Source: a candidate division KSB1 bacterium (GTDB lineage: Bacteria > Zhuqueibacterota > Zhuqueibacteria > Zhuqueibacterales > Zhuqueibacteraceae). Taken from it: a DNA stretch of 64,000 nt. Where the stretch lies: NCBI GenBank assembly GCA_034506255.1, contig JAPDPX010000001.1, positions 186,001-250,000 of the forward strand. Direction: 5' to 3'. Below, one piece after another: positions 21,923 through 31,056 of this stretch (position 1 is the stretch's first letter; every line of letters begins with the position of its first letter). The notes beneath the pieces are model-generated. The model searched no databases, was not told the origin of the DNA, and saw only the letters and a list, made by a program, of their open reading frames with translations. A program made the position numbers and the translations under genes.

Positions 21923-24900
21923 ATGAAGCGGCAGATTGGCGTACTCACGCTCGCGCTTTTGGCGATGGGGGAAGACAGCCTGGCCCAGCCCAGGCTGCTG
22001 GATGATTTCGAAAACCTCGCGGGCTGGCAGGTGATCGTTTCCGACGGCGTCGCCGGCAGACTTGCCAGCGTGCCGGGCCACACCGGCAGGGCCCTGGCGT
22101 TGGAATTCGAGTTTCAGGCTGGGTCCGGCTATGTCATCGCACAGAAGCGGCTGCCGCTCACCCTGCCGGAGAATTACAAATTCAGCTTCTATTTGCGCGG
22201 CGAAACGCCGGTCAACAATTTCGAATTCAAGCTGCTCGATTCCCTGGACAATGTCTATTGGATCAAGCAGCTCAACCTCGACTATCCGCGCGAGTGGCAA
22301 AAGCGCACGATCAAAAAACGTCACATTACTTTTGCGTGGGGGCCGGCCGGCGGCGGCATGCCGCAGCGCATTGACCGTGTCGAGTTTGTGATTTCCGCCG
22401 GCGCCGGCGGCAAAGGCCGGATTTGTGTCGATGATTTCAAATTCGAGCCGATTGATGACGCCGCCCAACCCGCCGGCCCGCCGCGCGTGCATGCCTCGTC
22501 CTCCATCTCTTCCAGTCCGCCGCAGATTACTGCCGACGGCAACCTCATCCACGATTGGATCAGCGCCGGCGCAAGCGAGCACGAGCAGCTCACGGTCGAT
22601 TTTCAAAAAGTGCGCGAAATCGGCGGGCTGGTGATTCACTGGGATTCCTCCAAATTCGCCACCGCCTACGATGTCGAATTGTCCGACGACGGGAAAGAAT
22701 GGACCACGGCCTATGCCGTGCGCAACGGCACGGGAAAGAAGGACCATCTCTATCTGCCCGAGGCCGAGGCCAGGTTCCTGCGCCTGCAGCTCATGCAAAG
22801 CAATGGCGGCCGCGGTTATGGTCTGCTCCGGCTGGAAGTCAAAGGCCCGGAATTCTCCGCCTCGCCGAATGCCTTCTTCACCGCGATTGCCACCGCCCCG
22901 GACATGCGGCGCGGCTTTTTCCCCAGACCTTTTTTGCGGGAGCAAACCTACTGGACCATCGTCGGTGTCAGCGGTGACAGCAAAGAAGCACTGCTCAGTG
23001 AAACCGGCAGTCTCGAGGTGGACAAGGCCTGCTTCTCGCTCGAACCATTTTTGCATGTCGAGGGCCGGCTGTTGACATGGCATGATGTCAAGCGCCGCCA
23101 GTGGCTCGAGCAAAACTATTTGCCGGTTCCCTCGGTGCAATGGGAAAGTGACAAAGTGCAACTCACGATAACGGCCTTTGCTGCCGGCGAGGCGGGCGCC
23201 TCCCTGCTGGTGGCGCGCTATCATCTGCGCAACAGCAGTGAGAGGGCGGTGGCGGGAAAGCTGTTCATCGCGCTGCGGCCGTTTCAAGTGCTGCCGCCCT
23301 GGCAGGAGCTCAACCTCATCGGCGGGGTCGCGCGCCTGGACAGCTTGCGCCATGCCGGCGGCGTTGTTCACGTCCGGCCGCACAAGCGGGTGTTTCCGCA
23401 GCCGCCGCCCACCGGCTTCGGCGCCGCAACTTTCGATCAGGGCGACATCACCGAGTATTTACAGGATGGTGTTCTGCCGGCCAACACGGTGATCGGCGAT
23501 CACACCGGTTTTGCCTCCGGCGCGCTGCAATATGATTTCACGCTCGCACCCGGCGAGGTGAAAGAGGTTGCCCTGGTTGTGCCGTTCCATGACGGCGTGG
23601 CTTCTGAAAATTGGAATGTCGCGGAGCTGCTGCAGCAGACCAGAGAATTCTGGCAGGCCAAACTCGATAACCTCACGATTAGATTGCCGGGCGCGGCGCA
23701 GGAACTCGTCAACACCTTCAAATCGCAAATCGCCTACATCCTGATCAATCGCGACGGTCCCGCGATTCAACCCGGGTCGCGCACTTACGAGCGCGCCTGG
23801 ATTCGCGACGGTTCACTCACCGCGACGGCGCTGCTGCAAACCGGCCATGCCGCCGAAGTGCGGGAATATCTCGACTGGTATGCGCCGCATCAATATCCCT
23901 CCGGCAAAGTGCCGTGCGTGGTCGACAGCCGCGGCGCCGATCCCGTGCCCGAGCACGACAGCCACGGCCAGTTGATTTATGCGGTGATGGAATACTATCG
24001 CTTCACGCACGATCGCGAGTGGCTGCGCGGCAAATTTCCGCACGTGATCAAGGCGGTGCGTTACATTCAGGAACTGCGCCGCGGGCGCATGACCGAACCT
24101 TATCGCACCGGCACGCCGGAACAGCGCGCCTGTTTCGGTTTGGTGCCGGAATCGATCAGCCACGAAGGCTATTCCGCCAAGCCCATGCACTCCTACTGGG
24201 ATGATTTCTTCGTGCTGCGCGGTCTGAAGGATGCCGCGGCAATGGCGGAGATTCTGGGAGAGCGGGAGCTGGCGCGGGAGTTCGCCGCCGAGCGCGATGA
24301 TTTCCAAACCTGCCTTTACAATTCGATGCGGCTGGCGATGGCGAACAAAAACATCGACTATATTCCCGGCTGCGTCGAGCTGGGTGATTTTGACGCCACT
24401 TCGACCACCATCGGCGTGTCGCCGGTGAACGAGCTGGGCAACATTCCCGAGCCGCAACTGCACCAGACCTTCGACAAATACTTCCAATTCTTCGAGCAGC
24501 GGCGCCGTGGGGAAATCGACTGGAGCAACTACACGCCCTACGAGCACCGCCTGACCGGCACGTTCATTCACTTGTATGATCGCGAGCGGGCGCACGCCCT
24601 GCTCGATTTTTTCATGGCCGACCGCCGGCCGCCGGGTTGGAATCATTGGGCGGAAGTCGTGTGGCGCGATCCGGCCACCCCCAAAATGATCGGCGACATG
24701 CCGCACACCTGGGTCGGCTCCGATTTCATGCGCGCCGCGCGCAGTCTATTCGTCTTCGAGCGCGAGCAGGACGCCGCCCTGGTGATCGGCGAGGGCATCC
24801 GCGAAGCATGGGTGCGTGACCCCGCCGGCGTGGAAGTGAGAAATCTGCCGACGCATTATGGCACGTTGCATTACCGGATGCACATGCACGACGGCCGGGT

Positions 24901-25093
24901 GATCGTCGAATTGGAGGGTGATCTCTCCCTGCCACCGGGCAGGCTGGAGGTGCGTTCGCCGCTGGCGGCCGCGCTCAAAGGCGTGCGGGTCAACGGCAAA
25001 AAAATCGCGTCTTTCACCTCCGATCGGATTTTCCTGCACACCCTTCCGGCACGACTGGAATTGCGTTATGCCACAGGCAGGCCTGGTTCATAG
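21923..25093 (+). CDS. Large secreted multidomain protein: CBM-like + F5/8 type C + (alpha/alpha)6 glycosidase-like domain
   Basis: The 1056 residues begin with a signal peptide (MKRQIGVLTLALLAMGEDSLAQ) and a CBM-like jelly roll (~22-175: LLDDFENLAGWQ ... ICVDDFKFEPID). A discoidin/F5-8 type C-like domain follows (~195-315, ending YGLLRLEVKG), then a beta-sandwich region (~330-570) and a six-hairpin catalytic-like domain (~575-950). The last has RTYERAWIRDGSLTATALLQTG, EHDSHGQLIYAVMEYYRFT and YWDDFFVLRGLKDAA. This layout resembles debranching-enzyme or GH-clan (alpha/alpha)6 proteins, but I cannot assign a family. Acidic residues in WIRDG and EHDSHG are candidates for catalysis. Its neighbours suggest a role on the same glucan, perhaps on side groups or as a binding-hydrolase. 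Confidence 0.65.
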   Translation: MKRQIGVLTLALLAMGEDSLAQPRLLDDFENLAGWQVIVSDGVAGRLASVPGHTGRALALEFEFQAGSGYVIAQKRLPLTLPENYKFSFYLRGETPVNNFEFKLLDSLDNVYWIKQLNLDYPREWQKRTIKKRHITFAWGPAGGGMPQRIDRVEFVISAGAGGKGRICVDDFKFEPIDDAAQPAGPPRVHASSSISSSPPQITADGNLIHDWISAGASEHEQLTVDFQKVREIGGLVIHWDSSKFATAYDVELSDDGKEWTTAYAVRNGTGKKDHLYLPEAEARFLRLQLMQSNGGRGYGLLRLEVKGPEFSASPNAFFTAIATAPDMRRGFFPRPFLREQTYWTIVGVSGDSKEALLSETGSLEVDKACFSLEPFLHVEGRLLTWHDVKRRQWLEQNYLPVPSVQWESDKVQLTITAFAAGEAGASLLVARYHLRNSSERAVAGKLFIALRPFQVLPPWQELNLIGGVARLDSLRHAGGVVHVRPHKRVFPQPPPTGFGAATFDQGDITEYLQDGVLPANTVIGDHTGFASGALQYDFTLAPGEVKEVALVVPFHDGVASENWNVAELLQQTREFWQAKLDNLTIRLPGAAQELVNTFKSQIAYILINRDGPAIQPGSRTYERAWIRDGSLTATALLQTGHAAEVREYLDWYAPHQYPSGKVPCVVDSRGADPVPEHDSHGQLIYAVMEYYRFTHDREWLRGKFPHVIKAVRYIQELRRGRMTEPYRTGTPEQRACFGLVPESISHEGYSAKPMHSYWDDFFVLRGLKDAAAMAEILGERELAREFAAERDDFQTCLYNSMRLAMANKNIDYIPGCVELGDFDATSTTIGVSPVNELGNIPEPQLHQTFDKYFQFFEQRRRGEIDWSNYTPYEHRLTGTFIHLYDRERAHALLDFFMADRRPPGWNHWAEVVWRDPATPKMIGDMPHTWVGSDFMRAARSLFVFEREQDAALVIGEGIREAWVRDPAGVEVRNLPTHYGTLHYRMHMHDGRVIVELEGDLSLPPGRLEVRSPLAAALKGVRVNGKKIASFTSDRIFLHTLPARLELRYATGRPGS

Positions 25094-25191
25094 TTTCCGT
25101 TTCTCAACGGTTATACCTGGCGCAGCCATGGCCGCAACCAAACCTGTCAACCGCGAGGCCGCAACGCGCGCGCAGGCTTTCTTTGTGTTCT

Positions 25192-25500
25192 TCATGCTTT
25201 CGCATGCAAGCATGTGTTGCGATTATTCCTCATTCGCTGCATGCCTTCTTGCATCAGTTTGACGTTCCAGTTCAACAAGCCTTCAAGGCGGCAGTCGCGT
25301 AATTTCAAGCAGGTCGGTAGTTGGGCTTCGTGAATTGATAGTAGTTTATCGACCGCTTTATTCTCAATGATGATACAACCTTCGGCGAGCATCTCAATGC
25401 GGTAACCGGCATCAATTCGCCGGCCGTCATATAGACTCGGTGGCGATACTTCGCAATTCATTCACAAACCGCGCTCGTGCAGCCTTCAAGCCTGACACGG
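25192..25500 (-). pseudogene. Decayed GxxExxY-family (PD-(D/E)xK-like) gene fragment
   Basis: On the minus strand, 25461-25192 encodes 89 residues matching the C-terminal half of GxxExxY proteins: DGRRIDAGYRIEMLAEG, IIIENKAVDKLLSIHEAQLP, then GLLNWNVKLMQEGMQR. Key positions are damaged: the usual Asp after YRI is Glu, the ExK is ENK, and the usual YL before KL is CL. The preceding bases (to about 25500) read FVNELRSIATES in another frame, matching the family's middle part, so a frameshift is likely, and the N-terminal GxxExxY half is missing. It is the only minus-strand gene-like item in the window. Confidence 0.65.
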
Positions 25501-25627
25501 TTGCCAGGGCGACCCCAACGCGTGAAGCCAGCGCTGTCATTCGCCTGGCGTTCCTGGCGCTTTTGGTGGTTCAAAAAATCTTCGCGATCGTGATAATTTC
25601 GCCGTGATAATACTGCAGGGATCGTTC

Positions 25628-27856
25628 ATGTTGAATTGCATCCGGTTGCGGTGGCTGCTTGCATCGCTTATGCTCATCCTGACGTGCAGCGGCAGGGCTT
25701 GGACGCAGCAGCGTGTCCCGCCTGCTGCCGAGGGCCGAATCGACTCGTTGTTGGCGGTCATGACCCTGGAGGAAAAGCTCGGTCAACTGAATCAGCTTTC
25801 CGGCCCGTGGCGTGACACGCTGAGCGTTGAACTGAAGGCGATGATCAGCAGGGGGGAAGTCGGTTCGTTGCTCAATGTCGTCGGTGCGGAGGGCACGCGC
25901 GAGGCGCAGGAAATCGTCCTCAAAGAATCGCGGCTGCGAATTCCGCTGCTTTTCGGCCTGGATGTGATTCATGGTTTTCGCACTATTTTTCCGATCCCGC
26001 TGGCCGAGGCCGCAACATGGGACGTGGCGGCGGTGGAACGGGCGGCACGCGTCAGCGCGCTGGAAGCCACGGCCGCGGGCATACATTGGACTTTTGCACC
26101 GATGGTTGACATCGCGCGTGATCCGCGCTGGGGCCGCATCGCCGAAGGCTCGGGCGAGGACCCGCATCTGGGCGCGGTTATGGCAGTGGCGCGGGTGCGC
26201 GGCTTTCAGGGAACCGACTTGCAAGCGCCGGATGCGCTGCTGGCCTGCGCCAAACATTTCGCCGCCTATGGCGGTGCCGAAGGCGGCCGTGATTACAACA
26301 CGGTCGACCTGTCCGAGCGCACGCTGCGCGAAATTTACCTGCGGCCGTTTCAAGCGGCGGTGGCGGCCGGCGCCGGCAGTCTGATGTCCGCCTTCAACGA
26401 AATCGGCGGCGTGCCCAGCTCTGCCAACCATTGGTTGCTCACCAAAGTTTTGCGCGAAGAGTGGCATTTCAACGGCTTTGTGGTGAGTGATTGGAATGCC
26501 ATAGGCGAATTGCTGGCGCACGGTGTGGCCGCCAATCGCGCCGCTGCGGGGGCGCTCGCCCTGCAGGCCGGAGTGGACATGGACATGGAAAGCCGCATCT
26601 ATTTGCAGGACCTGGCGCCCCTGGTACGCGAAAAAAGGCTCCCGGAGGATTTCATCAATCAGGCTGTGCGCCGTGTGCTGCAGGCCAAGCAGCGGCTGGG
26701 CCTGTTCGGCGATCCTTTCCGCGGAAGCAGCAAGGCTCGCGAGCAAGCCATGCTCCTGCATCCCGGGCACATTGCACTGGCGCGCGAGCTGGCGCAAAAA
26801 GCCATTGTGCTGCTGAAGAATGAAAAAAATCTCCTGCCGTTGCGCCGGGACATGCGCACGCTGGCGGTGTTGGGGCCGCTCGCCGATGATCGCTCCGCAC
26901 CCCTGGGGCCGTGGCATTGCGACGGCAAACCCGAAGACGTGGTCACGGTTTTGCAGGGCATCAAAGCCGCCGTTTCCCCCGGCACCAAAGTCCTGCACGC
27001 TCGCGGCTGTCCGGTGGACAGCCATGACACCCGCGGCTTTGCCGCAGCCCGGCGCCTTGCTCTGCAGGCCGAGGCCGTGATTCTGGTGGTCGGTGAAAAT
27101 GAAGAGATGAGCGGCGAAGCCGCCAGTCGCGCGCATCTGCAATTGCCCGGGGTGCAGGAAGAATTCGTCCGCCTGATTCACGCCACCGGCAAACCGGTGA
27201 TTGTGGTATTGATGAATGGCCGGCCGCTGACCGTGCCGTGGCTCGCGGAGCAGGTGCCGGCGCTGGTGGAATCGTGGTTTCTCGGCGTGCAACACGGCCA
27301 TGCCGTGGCGGACGTGCTGTTCGGCGCAGTCAATCCCAGTGGCAAGCTGCCTGTCACCTTTCCACGCAGCGAAGGCCAGATTCCGCTGTATTACAATTTT
27401 AAACAAACCGGCCGGCCGCCGGGGGAGGACAAATACACCTCCAAGTATCTCGACTTCACCAGCACGCCGCTCTTTCCCTTCGGCTACGGCTTGAGCTACA
27501 CTACTTTCACCTACAGCAACTTGCGCCTGAGCGCCGCAAAAATCCGCCGGCAGGATTCCCTGCGTGTGTCGGTCGAGATTCAGAACACCGGCAGCCGCAG
27601 CGGTGAAGAGATTGTGCAGCTCTATGTGCGCGACGAGGTCGGCAGCGTGACCCGGCCGGTGAAAGAGCTCAAGGATTTCCGCCGTGTGGCGCTGGCTGCG
27701 GGGGAGAGCAAAACCGTGGCCTTCGTCCTGCACCCCATGCAACTGGCCTTCTACAATCTCGACATGAAATGGACGCCGGAACCGGGCACATTCAAAGTCT
27801 TCGTCGGCAAAAACTCCAATGAGGTTTTGGAGGCGCGTTTTGAGTTGGTGGAATAA
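25628..27856 (+). CDS. Secreted GH3 beta-glucosidase (BglX-like)
   Basis: The 742-residue enzyme has a signal peptide (LASLMLILTCSGRAWTQ), a GH3 N-terminal (beta/alpha)8 domain with KHFAAYG, the nucleophile motif GFVVSDWNAIGEL (Asp288), a C-terminal alpha/beta domain (ARELAQKAIVLLKNEKNLLPL) and a closing fibronectin III-like domain. GH3 enzymes release glucose from the non-reducing end of beta-glucans. Several characterised beta-1,2-glucan loci pair GH144 with GH3, so sophorose-type substrates are plausible. ATG 25628 has AGGG seven bases upstream and begins the signal peptide; ATG 25604 would add eight residues. It is followed closely by the ABC transporter genes. Confidence 0.9.
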   Translation: MLNCIRLRWLLASLMLILTCSGRAWTQQRVPPAAEGRIDSLLAVMTLEEKLGQLNQLSGPWRDTLSVELKAMISRGEVGSLLNVVGAEGTREAQEIVLKESRLRIPLLFGLDVIHGFRTIFPIPLAEAATWDVAAVERAARVSALEATAAGIHWTFAPMVDIARDPRWGRIAEGSGEDPHLGAVMAVARVRGFQGTDLQAPDALLACAKHFAAYGGAEGGRDYNTVDLSERTLREIYLRPFQAAVAAGAGSLMSAFNEIGGVPSSANHWLLTKVLREEWHFNGFVVSDWNAIGELLAHGVAANRAAAGALALQAGVDMDMESRIYLQDLAPLVREKRLPEDFINQAVRRVLQAKQRLGLFGDPFRGSSKAREQAMLLHPGHIALARELAQKAIVLLKNEKNLLPLRRDMRTLAVLGPLADDRSAPLGPWHCDGKPEDVVTVLQGIKAAVSPGTKVLHARGCPVDSHDTRGFAAARRLALQAEAVILVVGENEEMSGEAASRAHLQLPGVQEEFVRLIHATGKPVIVVLMNGRPLTVPWLAEQVPALVESWFLGVQHGHAVADVLFGAVNPSGKLPVTFPRSEGQIPLYYNFKQTGRPPGEDKYTSKYLDFTSTPLFPFGYGLSYTTFTYSNLRLSAAKIRRQDSLRVSVEIQNTGSRSGEEIVQLYVRDEVGSVTRPVKELKDFRRVALAAGESKTVAFVLHPMQLAFYNLDMKWTPEPGTFKVFVGKNSNEVLEARFELVE

Positions 27857-27914
27857 CACCCGCCCGGCCGCGCCTGCCGGTGTGCGGCGGTTGCGCTGTC
27901 ATAATTGGCGGTGT

Positions 27915-29228
27915 GTGGCACGCCGCGGCAGCTCTGCAAGGCCGGGGCATGCCGGCCGGCTGCAGAATGCCCTGGCGATGTTGTGTGCACTTGCGCTGAG
28001 CGCGTGCCAATCCGACCAGGAGGAGAAAACTGTCATTAAATTCTGGGCCATGGGCGCGGAAGGCGAATACGTGCAACAGCTCCTGCCGGAATTCCACCGC
28101 CGCCACCCCGGCGTCGCCGTCAAGATTCAAAGCATTCCGTGGACGGCCGCGCACGAGAAATTGCTCACCGCCTATGCCGGCAATTCCCTGCCCGACATGT
28201 GCCAGCTCGGCAACACCTGGATTCCCGAGTTTGTACTGCTGCAGGCACTGGAGAATTTGCAACCCTGGATCGACAGCTCGCGCGTGATTCAGCCGCGAAA
28301 CTACTTTCCCGGCATCTGGGACACCAACGTGCTGCAGGGCGCGGTCTTCGGCATTCCGTGGTATGTTGATACCCGGGTGTTGTTCTATCGCAAAGACATT
28401 CTGCAGCAAGCCGGCTGGGAGCAGGCGCCGCGCACCTGGCAGGAATGGCTCGAGGTCTCACGCCGCATCAAACAACTGCCGGGCGGGGAAAACAAATACG
28501 CCCTGTTGTTGCCAACCAATGAATGGGCGCCGTTCGTGATCACCGGTTTGCAGGCCGGTTCGCGCCTGTTGCGCGATGACAATCGCTATGGCGATTTCAG
28601 CAACCCGGCTTTCACCCGTGCCTTCGAGTTTCTCATGCAGTTTTATCGGGAGAAACTGGCGCCGGTGGGCATCACCCAGGTGACCAACATCTATCAGGGC
28701 ATGGCCGAAGGTTTCTTCGCGATGTACCTCACCGGGCCGTGGAACATCGGCGAATTCCGCAAGCGCCTGCCGGCTGACTTACAGGATGATTGGATGACGG
28801 CGCCCCTGCCCGGCCCGGAGGAACACACGCCCGGCGTCTCGCTCGCCGGCGGTTCGAGCCTGGTGATGTTCAAGCGCTCGCCCCACAAACCGGAAGTCTG
28901 GAAGCTGATTGCCTATCTCTCCGAACCCCGGCAACAGCTTGCCTTCTACCGGATCACCGGTGACTTGCCGGCAGTGCGCGCCGCCTGGCAGGATACCTCA
29001 CTCACCAATAATCGCCATGTCCAGGCGTTTTATCGCCAGCTCGAGCACGTGGTGCCCACGCCCAAAATCCCCGAATGGGAGCAGATTGCGATGAAGGTGC
29101 AGCAATACGCCGAGATCGGCTCTTTGCAGCGCCGGCCGGTGGCGGAGGTGCTGGCGGCGCTCGACCGCGAAGTCGATTTGATTCTGGAAAAACGGCGGTG
29201 GCTGCTGGAGGTGAGATCCCATGACTGA
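27915..29228 (+). CDS. ABC transporter sugar-binding lipoprotein (family 1 extracellular solute-binding protein)
   Basis: The protein has a lipoprotein signal (LCALALSAC, Cys at residue 31 from this start) and a family 1 solute-binding fold: KFWAMGAEGEYVQQLLPEFHRRHPGV near the N-terminus, NSLPDMCQLGNTWIPEF, and WNIGEFRKRLP toward the middle. It should capture oligosaccharides and deliver them to the permeases that follow. GTG 27915 is chosen because it gives a normal-length lipoprotein signal; an in-frame start at 27819 would overlap the GH3 gene by 38 bases and add 32 residues. The stop overlaps the next start by eight bases. Confidence 0.88.
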   Translation: MARRGSSARPGHAGRLQNALAMLCALALSACQSDQEEKTVIKFWAMGAEGEYVQQLLPEFHRRHPGVAVKIQSIPWTAAHEKLLTAYAGNSLPDMCQLGNTWIPEFVLLQALENLQPWIDSSRVIQPRNYFPGIWDTNVLQGAVFGIPWYVDTRVLFYRKDILQQAGWEQAPRTWQEWLEVSRRIKQLPGGENKYALLLPTNEWAPFVITGLQAGSRLLRDDNRYGDFSNPAFTRAFEFLMQFYREKLAPVGITQVTNIYQGMAEGFFAMYLTGPWNIGEFRKRLPADLQDDWMTAPLPGPEEHTPGVSLAGGSSLVMFKRSPHKPEVWKLIAYLSEPRQQLAFYRITGDLPAVRAAWQDTSLTNNRHVQAFYRQLEHVVPTPKIPEWEQIAMKVQQYAEIGSLQRRPVAEVLAALDREVDLILEKRRWLLEVRSHD

Positions 29229-30138
29229 GTCCCGCCGGTCGCGCACACTGCAGGCGGAAATCAAAAGCTTGCGGCGCGCCGCCTACTTCTTTCTCGCACC
29301 CGCGCTGCTTCCGATTTTCCTGTTCTTCTTTGTGCCGGCGCTCGCTGCCTTTGTGCTGAGTTTCACCGATTTCGACATTTATGCGCTCGGCAATTTTCAG
29401 TACATGCGCTTTGTGGGAGGGAAGAACTATGTCCAGCTTTTGCAGGACCCGCTGTTTTGGAAGGCCATGGCCAACACCTTTTATTACGTGCTGCTCGGCG
29501 GGCCGCTCGCCATTGCCGCCTCATTGGGAGCCGCGCTGCTGCTCCATTCCCGGGTCATGCGCTGGAAGGCTTTCTTTCGCACAGTTTACTTCGCGCCGGT
29601 GGTGACCACGCTGGTGGCGGTGGCCGTGGTCTGGCGCTTTCTCTATCATCCCCGTTTTGGTCTGCTGAATTATCTGCTCGGCTTGTTCGGCATCGACCCG
29701 ATCGACTGGCTGGGCGATCCGGTCTGGGCCATGCCCGCCATCATCCTGCTGTCGATCTGGAAGAACTTCGGCTACAACATGATCATCTTCCTGGCCGGCC
29801 TGCAAAACATTCCCGATCAGCTTTATGAAGCCGCACGCCTGGACGGCGCCGGTGCCTGGCAGCAGTTCACCCGCATCACCCTGCCGCTGCTGATGCCCAC
29901 CACAGTGTTCGTCAGCATCATCGCCATGATCGGCAACTTCCAGTTGTTCACCGAGCCCTACGTGATGACGCAGGGCGGACCGGTCAACAGCACGCTCAGC
30001 CTGGTGCTGTTGATGTATCAGCAGGGGTTTCGCTGGTGGAATCTGGGCTATTCCGCGGCGATCGCGTTTGTGCTGTTCGGGATCATTCTCGCCGGTTCCG
30101 TGCTGCAGTCCTGGCTGCAAAAACGCCGGGAGGCCTGA
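29221..30138 (+). CDS. ABC sugar transporter permease 1 (MalF/UgpA-like)
   Basis: The 305-residue inner-membrane permease has about six helices and the ATPase-contact EAA loop (LYEAARLDGAGAWQQFTRITLPLL). It overlaps the binding-protein gene by eight bases and the second permease by one, so the three are translationally coupled. No ATP-binding subunit gene is adjacent; a shared MsmK/UgpC-type ATPase encoded elsewhere is likely. Confidence 0.92.
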   Translation: MTESRRSRTLQAEIKSLRRAAYFFLAPALLPIFLFFFVPALAAFVLSFTDFDIYALGNFQYMRFVGGKNYVQLLQDPLFWKAMANTFYYVLLGGPLAIAASLGAALLLHSRVMRWKAFFRTVYFAPVVTTLVAVAVVWRFLYHPRFGLLNYLLGLFGIDPIDWLGDPVWAMPAIILLSIWKNFGYNMIIFLAGLQNIPDQLYEAARLDGAGAWQQFTRITLPLLMPTTVFVSIIAMIGNFQLFTEPYVMTQGGPVNSTLSLVLLMYQQGFRWWNLGYSAAIAFVLFGIILAGSVLQSWLQKRREA

Positions 30139-30956
30139 TGCCCCGTCTCGCTAAAATTTTGCTTCTCCTGCTCGCCGTCTTCCTGGCTGCCGCCACGCTG
30201 GCGCCGGCTTTGTGGATGGTCTCGGCCTCGTTTATGGCCGCGGGCGAAGCCAGCACCTTTCCGCCCCGGCTGCTGCCCGCACGGCCGACGCTCGAGCACT
30301 ATGTCGCGCTTTTCACCCGGCTGCAGCTGCTGCGCTATTTTGTCAACAGTCTGATCCTGAGCGTGAGCATCACGCTGATCTCCCTGTTCCTCAACTCCAT
30401 GGCGGGTTATGCCTTTGCGAAATACCGCTTTCCCGGCCGTGACCGCCTGTTTCGCTTGTTGGTGGCGGAGATGGTGATTCCGGCACAGGTGACCACGCTG
30501 CCGCTTTTTCTCATGCTGAACAAAATCGGGTTGATCAACACCTACTTTGGCGTCATGGTGGCCGGCATGGCCACCATTTACGGCATTTTTTTGATTCGCC
30601 AATTCGCGCTTGCCATTCCCGACAGCTTCCTGGAAGCGGCGCGCATGGACGGCGCCGGCGATTTCCGCATTTACTGGTCCGTCATCCTGCCCTTGTGCAA
30701 ACCCATCCTCATCACCCTCGCGATCTTCACCTTCATGGGGACCTGGAACGACTTCCTTTGGCCGCTGATCGTACTGACCGACGACGCGATGTACACCCTG
30801 CCGGTGGCGCTGGCCAACCTCACCGGCGAACACGTGCAGGACACCGAGTTGATGATGGCGGGGGCGGTGGTGACCGTGCTGCCCGTCATGATCATTTTTG
30901 TCGCACTGCAGAAATACTACCTCAGCGGCATCATGGCGGCCGGATTGAAAGAATGA
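30138..30956 (+). CDS. ABC sugar transporter permease 2 (MalG/UgpE-like)
   Basis: The 272-residue permease carries six helices, the EAA loop (FLEAARMDGAGDFRIYWSVILPLCKP) and the family motif GTWNDFLWPLIVL. Start 30138 overlaps the preceding stop as TGATG; an in-frame ATG at 30036 inside the upstream gene is rejected. It pairs with permease 1 as the membrane channel. A promoterless gap of 100 bases separates it from the histidine kinase gene, which may be in the same transcript. Confidence 0.92.
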   Translation: MPRLAKILLLLLAVFLAAATLAPALWMVSASFMAAGEASTFPPRLLPARPTLEHYVALFTRLQLLRYFVNSLILSVSITLISLFLNSMAGYAFAKYRFPGRDRLFRLLVAEMVIPAQVTTLPLFLMLNKIGLINTYFGVMVAGMATIYGIFLIRQFALAIPDSFLEAARMDGAGDFRIYWSVILPLCKPILITLAIFTFMGTWNDFLWPLIVLTDDAMYTLPVALANLTGEHVQDTELMMAGAVVTVLPVMIIFVALQKYYLSGIMAAGLKE

Positions 30957-31056
30957 GCATGGAAATATTTCTTGAGATTTGCCCGCGTGCTTATTACTCT
31001 TAAGCGGCCTGATCTTCCGGAAAACGTCATCACTTTTCGCAGATTTCCGAGTATTT

